Below are positions 25,253 to 34,724 of a stretch of DNA of 64,000 nucleotides, piece after piece. Position 1 is the stretch's first letter; every line of letters starts with the position of its first letter. A program made the translations under genes and the position numbers. The stretch spans positions 1-64,000 of the forward strand of contig NZ_PVNE01000012.1 in NCBI RefSeq assembly GCF_003001905.1, in the 5' to 3' direction. Below the pieces are notes generated by a model, which was not told the DNA's origin, searched no databases, and saw nothing but the letters and a program-made list of their open reading frames with translations. Source of the stretch: Planifilum fimeticola. Lineage in GTDB: Bacteria; Bacillota; Bacilli; Thermoactinomycetales; DSM-44946.

Positions 25253-27877
25253 ATGAAAGCGAGTGAAATCCGGAGGAAATTTCTCGATTTCTTTGCCGAA
25301 AAGGGACATCGGATCGAACCGAGCGCGTCGCTGGTGCCGGTGGATGATCCTTCCCTTTTGTGGATCAACAGCGGAGTGGCCACGCTGAAGAAATATTTCG
25401 ATGGACGGCTCAATCCGGAAAATCCCCGGATCGTCAACGCCCAGAAATCGATTCGCACCAACGACATTGAAAATGTCGGCTATACCGCCCGGCACCACAC
25501 CTTTTTCGAGATGCTGGGCAACTTCTCCATCGGCGATTATTTCAAGGAGGAAGCCATCCTCTGGGCCTGGGAGTTTCTGACCGATCCCAAGTGGATGGGG
25601 CTGGATCCCGATCGGCTGTCGGTCACCATCCACCCGGAGGATGACGAGGCGCATCGCATCTGGCGCGAGAAGGTGGGCATTCCCGAGGAGCGGATCGTCA
25701 AGCTGGAGGACAATTTCTGGGATATCGGGGAAGGGCCGAGCGGTCCCAATACCGAGATTTTTTACGACCGGGGCGAGGAATTCGGCGATCCGAACGATCC
25801 GGAATGCTATCCCGGAGGGGAGAACGAACGCTATCTGGAGATCTGGAACCTGGTCTTCTCCCAATACAATCACAACCCCGACGGAACCTACACCCCGCTT
25901 CCCAAGAAAAACATCGATACGGGCATGGGGTTGGAGCGGATGGCCTCCGTCATGCAAAACGTTCCCACCAACTTCGACACCGACCTGTTCCAGCCGATCA
26001 TCCAGGCCACATGCCGCGAGGCGGGAGTCACTTACGGAGAAAACCGCGAGACGGACATCGCCCTCAAGGTGATTGCCGATCACATCCGGACCCTCGTCTT
26101 TGCTGTGGGCGACGGAGTGCTCCCCTCCAACGAAGGGCGGGGTTACGTGCTTCGCCGGTTGCTTCGCCGCGCGGTCCGATACGGCCGGGTGCTGGGCATC
26201 CAGCGTCCCTTCCTGTACAGGCTGACGGGCGTGGTCGCAGAGATTATGCGCGATTATTATCCGGAACCTGAGGAGAAGAAGAAGTTTATCGAACGGGTGA
26301 TCCGCGGGGAGGAGGAGCGCTTCCTCGAAACCCTGAGCGAAGGGCTGAACATCCTGGAGGAAGTGGCCGAGCGTGCCCGAAAAGAGGGGCGTTCCGCCAT
26401 CACCGGCGAAGAGGCTTTCCGCCTGTACGACACCTACGGATTTCCCATTGATCTGACGGAGGATTTCGCCCGGGAGAAGGGGCTTACGGTGGACCGGGAA
26501 GGCTTTGAGCGGGCCATGGAGGATCAGCGGGAGCGGGCCCGGGCCGCCCGCAAGGATGTGGACAGCATGCAGGTGCAGGGAGGCGTCCTGTCCGATCTGA
26601 ATGTGGAGTCCCGCTTTGTCGGATACACGGAGCGGACGGTCAGCACCCGGGTGGCGGCGATCATTCGGGACGATCGATTGTCGGAGGAGGCGGGCGAAGG
26701 GCAAACCTGCACCCTGATTCTGGAGGAAACGCCCTTTTACGCCGAAAGCGGGGGGCAGGTGGCCGACAAGGGATGGATCGTCTCTCCGCAGGCCCGCCTC
26801 CGGGTGGAGGATGTGCAGAAAGGGCCGCGCGGGGAACATTTGCACACGGTCCGGGTGGAGGAGGGAACCCTTCGCCGGGGTGAGCGTGTGGAAGCGACCA
26901 TTGACGCGGACCGGGATGACATCCGCAAAAACCACACCGCCACCCATCTGCTGCACAAGGCGCTGAAGGAAGTGTTGGGCGATCACGTCAACCAGGCGGG
27001 ATCCCTGGTGGCTCCGGACCGCTTGCGCTTCGACTTCACCCACATCGGACCGATGTCGGAAGAGGAGATCCGGGAGGTGGAAGACCGGGTCAATCGCCAG
27101 GTGTGGGCCGACACCGATGTGGAGGTGCTGATCAAACCCCTGGAAGAGGCCAAAAGAATGGGAGCGATGGCCCTCTTCGGGGAAAAATACGGAGACATCG
27201 TCCGGGTGATCCGCATCGGCGATTACAGCCTGGAGCTCTGCGGAGGAACCCATGTGAACCGGACCAGCGAAATCGGGATGTTTAAGATTGTCAGCGAGGG
27301 CGGGATCGGTTCGGGCATCCGGCGCATCGAAGCGGTCACGGGACGCTATGCCTTCCGCTATTTGGACCACCATCTGGGACTTTTGAAGAAGGCCGCTTCC
27401 CTCCTCAAGGCGAGTCCGGCCGATGTGACCGATCGGGTGGAAACCCTTCAGGCGCGGATCAAGGAGCTGACCCGGGAAAACGAATCCCTGCGGGATAAGC
27501 TGAACCATCTGGAAGCCCTTCAGCTGGCCGAACGGGTGGAAGAAACGGCCGGGGTGCCCGTTCTGACCGCCAAGGTGGAGGCGTCCGGGATGGACGACCT
27601 GCGCCGGATGGTGGACGATGTGAAAAGCCGTGTGAAAGAAGGGGTCATCGTCTTGGGGGCCGTCGCCGGCGGCAAGGTGCAGCTGGTCGCCTCCGTTTCC
27701 CCCCGCTTCGTGGAGGCGGGACTGCACGCCGGTCGGTTGGTGAAGGAAGTGGCCACCCGCTGCGGCGGAGGGGGCGGCGGCCGTCCCGATCTCGCCCAGG
27801 CGGGCGGAAAACAGCCGGAAAAGCTGGATGAGGCCCTTCGGGCAGTGCCCGATTGGATTCGCCAACATGTCAAGTGA
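25253..27877 (+). CDS. alaS: Alanyl-tRNA synthetase
   Basis: Class IIc synthetase with its own editing domain. The N-terminal core has [14 protein letters not shown] and [16 protein letters not shown]. The editing domain carries the zinc-binding HxxxH in [11 protein letters not shown] and the C-x-x-x-H word CGGTHVNRT. The C-terminal C-Ala domain ends in [15 protein letters not shown]. 874 residues, full length. The start at 25253 follows AGGGAGGCG. The open frame from 25085 only reads through the T-box. Confidence 0.97.
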   Translation: MKASEIRRKFLDFFAEKGHRIEPSASLVPVDDPSLLWINSGVATLKKYFDGRLNPENPRIVNAQKSIRTNDIENVGYTARHHTFFEMLGNFSIGDYFKEEAILWAWEFLTDPKWMGLDPDRLSVTIHPEDDEAHRIWREKVGIPEERIVKLEDNFWDIGEGPSGPNTEIFYDRGEEFGDPNDPECYPGGENERYLEIWNLVFSQYNHNPDGTYTPLPKKNIDTGMGLERMASVMQNVPTNFDTDLFQPIIQATCREAGVTYGENRETDIALKVIADHIRTLVFAVGDGVLPSNEGRGYVLRRLLRRAVRYGRVLGIQRPFLYRLTGVVAEIMRDYYPEPEEKKKFIERVIRGEEERFLETLSEGLNILEEVAERARKEGRSAITGEEAFRLYDTYGFPIDLTEDFAREKGLTVDREGFERAMEDQRERARAARKDVDSMQVQGGVLSDLNVESRFVGYTERTVSTRVAAIIRDDRLSEEAGEGQTCTLILEETPFYAESGGQVADKGWIVSPQARLRVEDVQKGPRGEHLHTVRVEEGTLRRGERVEATIDADRDDIRKNHTATHLLHKALKEVLGDHVNQAGSLVAPDRLRFDFTHIGPMSEEEIREVEDRVNRQVWADTDVEVLIKPLEEAKRMGAMALFGEKYGDIVRVIRIGDYSLELCGGTHVNRTSEIGMFKIVSEGGIGSGIRRIEAVTGRYAFRYLDHHLGLLKKAASLLKASPADVTDRVETLQARIKELTRENESLRDKLNHLEALQLAERVEETAGVPVLTAKVEASGMDDLRRMVDDVKSRVKEGVIVLGAVAGGKVQLVASVSPRFVEAGLHAGRLVKEVATRCGGGGGGRPDLAQAGGKQPEKLDEALRAVPDWIRQHVK

Positions 27878-27959
27878 GGATCATTTTTTCCGTAAACCGG
27901 GAATAAGAAAAAAGGAAATGAACAGTCCCATACGGAAAAAAGAATTGACAGCGGAAGAA

Positions 27960-28020
27960 GGGGGTTGTGCCGCGGAACCCGGTTTTCGGACGGGCCGAGG
28001 CGGCATAACCCCCTCGGCCC
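27960..28020 (+). ncRNA. Possible two-state RNA element before ireB
   Basis: Two strong helices compete for the same bases. Helix A pairs GGGGGTTGTGCCG (27960-27972) with CGGCATAACCCCC (28001-28013), 13 base pairs with one G-U. Helix B pairs GGGCCGAGG (27992-28000) with CCTCGGCCC (28012-28020), nine base pairs. They overlap at 28012-28013, and the loop of B is the 3' arm of A. There is no T tract. The element sits in the 198-base gap between alaS and ireB. Confidence 0.4.
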
Positions 28021-28075
28021 AAATAAGGGCAACGGTTTCAGGCGGTCACTATATCAAAGTGAGGTTGAGGGATCC

Positions 28076-28327
28076 ATGGACGAGACGATGAAGTTCGACC
28101 TCCGTGGAGAGGAACAGGAAGTGGCTCCCAAAGAGGTGCTCTTGCTCGTTTATGAGGCATTGAAGGAGAAAGGGTACAACCCCATCAACCAGATTGTCGG
28201 ATATCTGTTGTCGGGGGATCCCGCCTACATCCCCCGGCACAACAACGCTCGGGCGATGATTCGCAAGGTGGAGCGGGATGAGTTGATGGAGGAATTGGTA
28301 AGATTTTATCTGCAATCGCAAAAGTGA
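28076..28327 (+). CDS. ireB: IreB family regulatory phosphoprotein
   Basis: 83-residue protein of the UPF0297 family (YrzL/IreB), a substrate of the PASTA kinase in Enterococcus, where it affects cephalosporin resistance. The family sequence is complete: [19 protein letters not shown], then [26 protein letters not shown] precedes the ATG. The order ireB-ruvX-yrzB after alaS is conserved across Bacillota. Confidence 0.95.
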   Translation: MDETMKFDLRGEEQEVAPKEVLLLVYEALKEKGYNPINQIVGYLLSGDPAYIPRHNNARAMIRKVERDELMEELVRFYLQSQK

Positions 28328-28331
28328 AAGG

Positions 28332-28820
28332 ATGCATACTAACATGTGTTCAAACAGGCGGGAACGGTCGGAACCCTCCCCTTCGCCTGCCCGTGTGATG
28401 GGTTTGGATGTGGGCAAGAAGCGGATCGGGGTGGCGGTGAGCGATCATTTGGGCTGGACCGCTCAAGGGGTGGGGGTGATCGACCGGACGCGCCCCGACT
28501 GGATGCGACGTCTGGCGGAGTTGATTGAAGCAAACGAAGTGGAGGCCATCGTCGTCGGGCTTCCCCGCAACATGGACGGTTCGGTCGGGCCGCGGGGGAA
28601 GGCGTGTCAGGAGCTGGCCCAACGGTTGGAGGACCGGTTTTCCCTCCCGGTCATCCTCTGGGATGAGCGCCTTTCCACGGTTGCGGCGGAACGGACGCTC
28701 CTTTCCGCCGACATGAGCCGCAAAAAGCGGCGCCAAGTGATTGATCAGATCGCGGCGTGCTGGATCCTGCAGGGGTATCTGGACGCCCAAAGGAGGACGC
28801 AGAGCGATGAAAAACCATGA
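28332..28820 (+). CDS. ruvX: RuvX / YqgF-family 16S rRNA processing and Holliday junction nuclease homologue
   Basis: RNase H-fold protein with MGLDVGKKRIGVAVSD at the N-terminal active site, VVGLPRNMDG, and WDERLSTVAAER. In bacteria it is chiefly implicated in maturing the 5' end of 16S rRNA. The frame opens at 28332 (GAAAGG adjacent), about 22 residues before the conserved MGLDVG; 28344 is an alternative start. The stop overlaps the next gene by 14 bases. Confidence 0.92.
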   Translation: MHTNMCSNRRERSEPSPSPARVMGLDVGKKRIGVAVSDHLGWTAQGVGVIDRTRPDWMRRLAELIEANEVEAIVVGLPRNMDGSVGPRGKACQELAQRLEDRFSLPVILWDERLSTVAAERTLLSADMSRKKRRQVIDQIAACWILQGYLDAQRRTQSDEKP

Positions 28821-29115
28821 GAGCGAGCCGGAATACATCTACATCCCCGATGAAGAGGGGAATGAGGATCGGTTTGAAATTTTGTTCACCTTTGAACGGG
28901 ACGACACGGGGAAAAAATACATGCTCGTCACTCCGGCGGACGATGTCGCGGAGGATGCGGAAGAGCAGGAGGTATACGCCTTCCGTTACGAGGAGGATGG
29001 GGACAACCTGACCATCCACCTGATCGAAGACGAAGAGGAATGGGACATGGTGGAGGAAATGTTCCACACCATTATGGAAGAGACGGACGAAGATTCCTCG
29101 CCGGCAAACGGATGA
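28807..29115 (+). CDS. DUF1292 protein (YrzB-like), copy 1
   Basis: Acidic 102-residue protein of the DUF1292 family (YIYIPDEEGNEDRFEILFTFE; EEEWDMVEEMF). Usually encoded right after ruvX; the role is unknown. It starts inside the ruvX frame. A second DUF1292 protein follows immediately, which is unusual. Confidence 0.88.
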   Translation: MKNHESEPEYIYIPDEEGNEDRFEILFTFERDDTGKKYMLVTPADDVAEDAEEQEVYAFRYEEDGDNLTIHLIEDEEEWDMVEEMFHTIMEETDEDSSPANG

Positions 29116-29127
29116 TGTCAAGTGGAC

Positions 29128-29418
29128 ATGAATGAGCCTTTGGCCAAGGAAGTGCATATTCTTCGCGACACCTACGGCCGGAAAGTGATCCTCGTGGATG
29201 AAGAGGGAAAAGAGGAAGATCAGGCGTATCACATCTTGAGGGAGATCGAACTGGACGGTCGTCACTACTGCGTTCTTCAGACGGAGGAGAACGGAGTTGA
29301 GGACGCCTACATCTTCCGCGTGGGCGATGACCACAAGATCGAGCACGTAGTGGATGAGGATGAATGGGAAAGGGCTGCTGAAGCCGTTGACGAACTGTTG
29401 TATTATGACGAAATTTGA
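29128..29418 (+). CDS. DUF1292-like acidic protein, copy 2
   Basis: 96 residues. Resembles the preceding gene in organisation (VILVDEEGKEEDQAYHILRE; DEDEWERAAEAVDEL) but has diverged. ATG 29128 or GTG 29122 are both possible; neither has a clear ribosome binding site, so it may depend on translation of copy 1, whose stop is 12 bases upstream. Followed by a strong terminator, so it ends the alaS-distal cluster. Confidence 0.75.
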   Translation: MNEPLAKEVHILRDTYGRKVILVDEEGKEEDQAYHILREIELDGRHYCVLQTEENGVEDAYIFRVGDDHKIEHVVDEDEWERAAEAVDELLYYDEI

Positions 29419-29426
29419 CGAAGATG

Positions 29427-29452
29427 CGGGGCCGTGCCCCGTTATTTTTTTT
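29427..29452 (+). terminator. Terminator of the ireB-ruvX-DUF1292 unit
   Basis: CGGGGC-CGT-GCCCCG followed by TTATTTTTTTT. Confidence 0.85.
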
Positions 29453-29521
29453 GAGCAATTGTGCTAACATAAAAGGGCCAAGCATCAGACGTTACATAAG
29501 GTTGAGCATGGGGGAAACGTG

Positions 29522-30568
29522 ATGAAGTGGTTGATTCGGTTGCTTCTTACCTGTATGCTCTTCGGAGCGTGGGCCGTCGTGGGGTATCTGTACGTCGACT
29601 ACACCCTCGATTCCCCGTTTCGGCAGGAGCCGGTGGAGATGGAAATCCCGGAGGGGGCTTCCACCGCGGAAATCGGCGCGCTCCTGAAGGAAAACGGACT
29701 GATACGGAAATCCTGGTTTTTTGCTCCTTATGTATGGTTGAAAGGGTATGCCCGCAAACTGCAGGCCGGAGTGTATGAAATCCCGCCCGGCGCCCAGATC
29801 GATGAGATCCTGACCATCCTTTCAAATGGGAGACAAAATGCCGTGCGGGTAACCATACCGGAGGGGTTCACCGTTGAGCAGATCGCCGATCGTTTGGCGG
29901 GGATCAAAGAACTGGGGATCGACCGGGAAGCGTTTTTAAAGGCGGTGCAAAAGAAGGAGTACAAATATTCTTTTGTACAAAACATTCCGTCGAACAAAAA
30001 CCGGAAGTACCGTCTGGAGGGATACCTTTTTCCAAGCACTTATCATTTTGAGAAAAACAGCAAACCCGAAGAAATCGTGGACCGTATGCTGGATCAGTTC
30101 AACCGCCGCCTGGAGAAGGAGGGGGTTCGCGACGAGCTGAAAAGGCGAAACCTGACCGTCGATGAGTGGGTGACGGTCGCCTCACTGATCGAGCGGGAAG
30201 GGCGGGTGCGGGAGGAACTGCCCACCATTTCCGGCGTCATTTACAACCGCCTGAACCGGGGGATGCTGCTCCAAGTGGATGCCACGGTTCAGTACGCCCT
30301 GGGAAAACAGAAAGAGATCCTCACTTACGATGACCTGAAGGTGAGAAGTCCCTACAACACCTACCTGAACAAGGGACTTCCCCCCGGACCGATCGCCAAT
30401 CCCGGAGAACAAGCCCTGGAGGCCGCGATGCAGCCCAAAAAGCATGATTATCTCTTTTACGTGACGAGAAAGGACGGATCGGGAAAACATTATTTTGCCC
30501 GCACCGAATCCGAGCATCAGGCCAATATCAACCGGAGCAAACAGAATCAGCAAAGCATGGGCAACTGA
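29522..30568 (+). CDS. mltG: Endolytic transglycosylase MltG
   Basis: Inner-membrane lytic transglycosylase that cuts nascent glycan strands. One N-terminal membrane segment (LLTCMLFGAWAVVGYLYV), a LysM-like region, then the YceG domain with ASLIEREGR, which holds the catalytic Glu, and the C-terminal PYNTYLNKGLPPGPIANPG and HYFARTESEH words. 348 residues. ATG 29522 abuts a GTG at 29519; GGGGGAAA lies upstream. Same position as yrrL in Bacillus. Confidence 0.93.
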   Translation: MKWLIRLLLTCMLFGAWAVVGYLYVDYTLDSPFRQEPVEMEIPEGASTAEIGALLKENGLIRKSWFFAPYVWLKGYARKLQAGVYEIPPGAQIDEILTILSNGRQNAVRVTIPEGFTVEQIADRLAGIKELGIDREAFLKAVQKKEYKYSFVQNIPSNKNRKYRLEGYLFPSTYHFEKNSKPEEIVDRMLDQFNRRLEKEGVRDELKRRNLTVDEWVTVASLIEREGRVREELPTISGVIYNRLNRGMLLQVDATVQYALGKQKEILTYDDLKVRSPYNTYLNKGLPPGPIANPGEQALEAAMQPKKHDYLFYVTRKDGSGKHYFARTESEHQANINRSKQNQQSMGN

Positions 30569-30582
30569 AGACCGAGACGGAA

Positions 30583-30608
30583 AAAAGGGGGAATCCCCCT
30601 TTTTTTAT
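30583..30608 (+). terminator. Terminator of mltG
   Basis: AAAGGGGG-AAT-CCCCCTTT stem followed by TTTTATG. Confidence 0.8.
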
Positions 30609-30828
30609 GCTCCGGGAAGAGGCGGAGCGGAGTTCTTCCCGCTCAGGGATGCGCCTAAGGGATTTCTCTCGCCGGAATCGTGTCCGGCGGGTCCGGCAGG
30701 GGCCTCCGCCTTATCTCAAAGCGGTCGCGATGCAGGCATCTTCCCATCTCCCGGCGGCCCGGCAAACCCTTCTTCAGTCGCCCTTCGGACGCGGTCATGC
30801 AAAAAGCTCCTCCGCTCGGTTCGACCCG

Positions 30829-31410
30829 TCAATCGCGCAGCCCGTCCGGCTTTCCGGCAGCCACGCACACCGAAGTGGCAAAGCCGACGGCGCTGATCGT
30901 CAGCAGGGTGTGAAGGAGGCGGTGGAAATCGAGGATCGGGCTTCCGCAGGCGATCACCAGGGCATCGATCAGAAAGATGAGCACCCCCGCGTTCCAGCCC
31001 GTTCGCTCCGACACATATTGGGCGATCAGATCGGTTCCCCCCGTGCTGGTGCCGTGCCGGAGCATGATTCCGACGCCGGTCCCCACCAGGAGTCCGCCCA
31101 CCAAGGAGCTGGGGAACATGGGAAGGAGAAACCATCCCCGGAGGGGGGAAAGGCCGTCGATCATCAGGGAGGAGACCGAAAGCCCCACCAGGCTGTTGAA
31201 AAGCAGACGCCGGTTCATCCTTCCGACGAAGAGATAGATGGGGACGCTGAGCAGAAAAACCGAAATTCCCGTCTTGAATCCCCACAGGTAGCGCATGATC
31301 AGGGCCAGGCCGATGATACCGCCGTCCAGCAGGCGGTGGGGGGACAGAAAGAAATTGATTCCCAGGCTGATCAACAGCCCTCCCAGAAATATGGGCAGGA
31401 TGGGTGGCAT
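30829..31410 (-). CDS. YitT-family membrane protein, probably sporulation-expressed
   Basis: 193-residue membrane protein of the YitT family (five hydrophobic segments; FFLSPHRLLDGGIIGLALI and GTSTGGTDLIAQYV). It lacks the soluble C-terminal DUF2179 domain that follows the membrane part in longer family members. The ATG at 31410 has GGAGG upstream; the ATG at 31443 lies inside the -10 box of a sigma-E-like promoter and so cannot be used from that promoter. Divergent from the penicillin-binding protein gene. Function unknown. Confidence 0.8.
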   Translation of the reverse strand: MPPILPIFLGGLLISLGINFFLSPHRLLDGGIIGLALIMRYLWGFKTGISVFLLSVPIYLFVGRMNRRLLFNSLVGLSVSSLMIDGLSPLRGWFLLPMFPSSLVGGLLVGTGVGIMLRHGTSTGGTDLIAQYVSERTGWNAGVLIFLIDALVIACGSPILDFHRLLHTLLTISAVGFATSVCVAAGKPDGLRD

Positions 31411-31441
31411 GCGAGGATCTTCCTCCACAGGTTGTCCGTAC

Positions 31442-31469
31442 ATCGTATGAACGGGAAAGGGGGAATATG
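31442..31469 (-). promoter_or_regulatory. Sigma-E-like promoter of the YitT gene
   Basis: On the minus strand: CATATT (31469-31464), a 14-base spacer, then CATACGAT (31449-31442). Sigma-E consensus is ATA-type -35 with 14-15 bases to CATACAnT. The start would be near 31435, 25 bases before the ATG. Confidence 0.6.
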
Positions 31470-31545
31470 TCGCCGTCCCACCGAGGGAATACATCTTCCC
31501 TTTGATGTCCAAGATGGAGATGACAAAGGGAAGGCGGGGAGATCG

Positions 31546-33348
31546 ATGGACGGCAGGAGAATCCGTTGGCGCAGTTACGGGCTGACCTTTCTGTTTCTTT
31601 TGGCTTTTGTGGGCCTGATCTTGCGCCTCTCTACGATTCAACTGAACACGACGCGCATTTCCTCGACGATTCGGCCGGAGTTGGTCGAAGGGGCGAAGGA
31701 GCAACACACCCAGGAAATGATCGTCGAAAGCGGCAGGGGATCCATCCTGGATCGCCGCGGAAGGCCCTTGACCGGCACGCGGGGGTGGCGGCTGATCGCA
31801 TTTCCCTTCGCAAAGAGCCATCTGGCGGCCCATGAGGAAAAGCTGACGCAGCTGGCGGAGATCATCGGGGTGCCCCATCGCGTGTTGGTGGAGAAGTTGT
31901 CCGGTCTGAAAGCGCCCAGGGCGATCGACCGGGAAGGCGGAAAGGACCTGGTGCTGACCCCATCCCAGGTCAGGGAGATTGAGGATCTGGACATCCCCGG
32001 AATATATGCGTTGGAAACGGATGACCGGCTGGATCCTGACATTCCCGCCCGACAGCTGATCGGACGCACCGAGCGCAATCCGTTCCTGATTCGCAAATGG
32101 TACGAGGAGGAGCTGAAGGAGGGTGAGGTGGATGCCCATTCCCAGGTGGGAGTGACCGGCCTGGAAGCGGCCTTCGATTCCTTCCTGCGGGGAGGCGGAG
32201 AACATGTGCTCACCTACACCGTCGATGGGAAGGGGCGACCCCTCAACGGATTGGATGTCCACCGGAAGGAGACCCGCGGGGGGAGCGGAAAAGTGCCCCA
32301 TTCCCTCGTGACCTCCCTGGACCGGGATATTCAGGCGATGGTGGAGCGAATCCTGGAGGAAGAGGATGTTTTGGACGCCGCCGTGGTCGTGCAGGAGATC
32401 TCCAGCGGAGACATCCTGGCCATGGCCAGCCGGCCGCTTCCCGGAAGAACGGAGGGGCAGCAGCCTTGGGACAACCGGGCGATCATGGAGACGGTACCCG
32501 GCTCCGTCTTTAAAACCGTGGTGGCTGTGGCGGCGCTGGATACGGGGAAGGTGAAGCCCGATGAAACCTTCGTCTGCGACGGGGAGCTCGGCCGCTACGG
32601 TTTGACCGATTCCCAGGGAAAAGGGCACGGAAAGCAAACCTTTGCCGAGGCCTACGCCAATTCCTGCAACATCGTTTTTGCGCAGGTGGCGGAGCGGTTG
32701 GGAGGGGAGACCATCGAAGCCTACGCCAACAAGCTGGGGCTGGGCAGGCAAATCCTGTGGTCGGGACGCCTTTCCGGAAAGGAGTATCACCACCTGCACG
32801 GGGAGCATTCCGGCTTGATCTTCGCGGAGGGAACGTCCAAAAAAGACGGGGGAGCCGTCGCCCAGACGGCCATCGGACAGCGGGACGTCCGGATGACTCC
32901 GGTTCAGGCGGCCAACATGGTGACCTCCCTGTTCCATCAGGGGAAATTGCCGAGTCCGCGCATCGTCCGGGAGATCCGGGACGGGCAGGGAGCGGCGGTG
33001 GTCCGCTTTCCGGCCAAACGGTTGCCGGTGGATCGCCCGATACAGCCGAAAACCCTTGAGCAGGTGAGGGCGATGATGCGCAGGGCCGTCACGGACGGGA
33101 CGGCCGCCGGGCTGAAGGGGGCGGAATGGGCGTTGGCCGGAAAGACGGGAACGGCGCAGCTGGGAGCGAACCGCGGTTATAACAAGTGGATGGTGGGCTT
33201 CGGCCCCTATGAGAAGCCCCGCTATTCGGTGGCGGTGGTGGTTCGCTCCGTCCCCGACGACGGCGATCCCCGCGCCCTGCGCATCTTCCGGCGGGTGATG
33301 GACGGATTGAAAAAGGTGGAGATGGATCGGGCCAAAGCGGCCCGTTAG
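31546..33348 (+). CDS. pbpI: Class B penicillin-binding protein (PbpI-like)
   Basis: Peptidoglycan transpeptidase. One membrane segment near residues 11-28 (LTFLFLLAFVGLILRL), a dimerisation domain (GRGSILDRRGRPL), then the transpeptidase domain with Ser320 in SVFK, SCN at 373-375 and KTG at 533-535; all three active-site motifs are intact. 600 residues. The start at 31546 has GGGGAG 5 bases upstream; the longer open frame back to 30607 is antisense to the YitT gene. In Bacillus pbpI (PBP4b) is found in the same region and is a sporulation gene. Confidence 0.9.
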   Translation: MDGRRIRWRSYGLTFLFLLAFVGLILRLSTIQLNTTRISSTIRPELVEGAKEQHTQEMIVESGRGSILDRRGRPLTGTRGWRLIAFPFAKSHLAAHEEKLTQLAEIIGVPHRVLVEKLSGLKAPRAIDREGGKDLVLTPSQVREIEDLDIPGIYALETDDRLDPDIPARQLIGRTERNPFLIRKWYEEELKEGEVDAHSQVGVTGLEAAFDSFLRGGGEHVLTYTVDGKGRPLNGLDVHRKETRGGSGKVPHSLVTSLDRDIQAMVERILEEEDVLDAAVVVQEISSGDILAMASRPLPGRTEGQQPWDNRAIMETVPGSVFKTVVAVAALDTGKVKPDETFVCDGELGRYGLTDSQGKGHGKQTFAEAYANSCNIVFAQVAERLGGETIEAYANKLGLGRQILWSGRLSGKEYHHLHGEHSGLIFAEGTSKKDGGAVAQTAIGQRDVRMTPVQAANMVTSLFHQGKLPSPRIVREIRDGQGAAVVRFPAKRLPVDRPIQPKTLEQVRAMMRRAVTDGTAAGLKGAEWALAGKTGTAQLGANRGYNKWMVGFGPYEKPRYSVAVVVRSVPDDGDPRALRIFRRVMDGLKKVEMDRAKAAR

Positions 33349-33587
33349 GGTGATTGAAAAATGACGGGGAGGATACCAATTTTCGCGAGCGCCCCCTGCC
33401 CATGGAGCCGAGGCGGTTGGCGCCCCCGACCTTTTTTGAAGCGTTGCGGAACAATCTCTGTCAGACGCCCGGGGGGTGTACCGCTTTTTGCCACATGGCG
33501 CTCAGGGGCACACTCCCTTCTACCAACGTCATTTTTAGTATGCGGCCTCAAAACGCCCGCTTTTTACAGGCATGTTTAGACAACGTT

Positions 33588-33641
33588 GGAGGGAGCGATT
33601 TCTCCCCCGCAGGCGTTGGTCCGGGGGAAATCGTTCCCTCC
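33588..33641. repeat. Long imperfect hairpin in the pbpI-uppP gap
   Basis: Left arm 33588-33609 (GGAGGGAGCGATTT, then CTCCCCCG) pairs with right arm 33622-33641 (CGGGGGAAATCG, then TTCCCTCC): 20 pairs, one G-U and a two-base bulge, 12-base loop. It lies between two convergent genes but has no T tract on either strand. The rest of the gap (33349-33700) shows no gene I can support. Possibly a bidirectional transcription barrier or the relic of a small mobile element. Confidence 0.55.
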
Positions 33642-33700
33642 TGTGCTGTTAATGCGTGGTCCATGATGACGGAGGCTCCTTAGCGCTTCCTTCATTCCGT

Positions 33701-34483
33701 TCAGAACACGCCGGCAAACTGGGCGGCCAGAACCACGGTACCCAACAGCCATACGTAGAGGGCGAACCCCTTGAGAGACCCCCTTTTCAACACGGAGATC
33801 ATCCACTTGATGGCCAGGTAACCGAAGAGGCCGGACATCAGCGTTCCGATCATCAAGGAGGAAAGGGGCACGGCCTCGCCGGCCGACTCGAACAGTTTCT
33901 TTCCCTGGAACACCACGCCGCCGCCGATGGCCGGAATGGACAGAAGAAAGGAGAAATAGGCCGCCGTCGCCTTGTCGATCCTGCGGAAAAGGGCGGCGGC
34001 GATCGTCAGACCGGAACGGGAGACGGCGGGGAGAATCGCCGCCCCCTGAAAGGTTCCGATGATCAGGGCGTCGGTGTAGCTGATGTCTTCCAGTTGCTTG
34101 TAACCGTGTTTTTTCCAGTTGTCCGAAACCCACAGGATGAGACCGGTGGCCAGGAACTCCCACCCGATGGTGACTCCGGTGCGGGAGATCTCCTCAAAAA
34201 AATCTTCAAACAGGATCCCGATGACGGCGGTGGGGACGGTTCCGGCGATCAGGAGCCTCCCGAGCCGTCCGAAGGGATTTTTCATTACGGTGATCAGCTC
34301 TCTGAAGTAAACGGTCATGACCGCCGCCAAGGTGCCCACGTGCAGCATCGTGTCCAGAAACAGTCCCGCCTCATCCAGCCCGAACAGATGGCGTCCCAGG
34401 TAAAGGTGCCCCGTGCTGCTTATCGGCAGAAATTCCGTCAAGCCCTGGATGATTCCCAGTATGGTCGCTTCCAGCCAATCCAC
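33701..34483 (-). CDS. uppP: Undecaprenyl-diphosphatase UppP (BacA)
   Basis: Integral membrane phosphatase that recycles the cell-wall carrier lipid. The motif LTEFLPISSTGHL and the second conserved word AILPAVSRSGLTI are intact. 260 residues, about eight helices. The start is GTG 34483, with AAAGGAG upstream. It can contribute to bacitracin resistance in other bacteria. Confidence 0.95.
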   Translation of the reverse strand: MDWLEATILGIIQGLTEFLPISSTGHLYLGRHLFGLDEAGLFLDTMLHVGTLAAVMTVYFRELITVMKNPFGRLGRLLIAGTVPTAVIGILFEDFFEEISRTGVTIGWEFLATGLILWVSDNWKKHGYKQLEDISYTDALIIGTFQGAAILPAVSRSGLTIAAALFRRIDKATAAYFSFLLSIPAIGGGVVFQGKKLFESAGEAVPLSSLMIGTLMSGLFGYLAIKWMISVLKRGSLKGFALYVWLLGTVVLAAQFAGVF

Positions 34484-34724
34484 AGTACCCGCTCCTTTCG
34501 CCGGGATTGCCGCATTCGCGATGCAAGTCCTAATCTAATATATTGCAAAAGAGGCAAAATCCTGTTGACGGATTTTCCGAAGAGCCCTCCGGCGGAGGAG
34601 CATCCCGGAAAGAATGGATTTTCTCTTGAGCATGAAGGAGTTTCGATCGATATAATGGAATTGATAGAGAAACTGAAAAGGATATGATGTGCGTAAAAGA
34701 AAGATTGAAAGGAGCGGGGACACG

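Noticed and set aside
25223-27868. 881-codon antisense frame across alaS
   Set aside because: A shadow of alaS with no domain word and no ribosome binding site.
30607-31545. N-terminal extension of the penicillin-binding protein by 313 codons
   Set aside because: It is antisense to the YitT gene; the membrane anchor expected at the N-terminus begins just after ATG 31546.
33354-33683. 109-codon plus-strand frame after pbpI
   Set aside because: Starts at TTG without a ribosome binding site, crosses the long hairpin and shows no recognisable domain.
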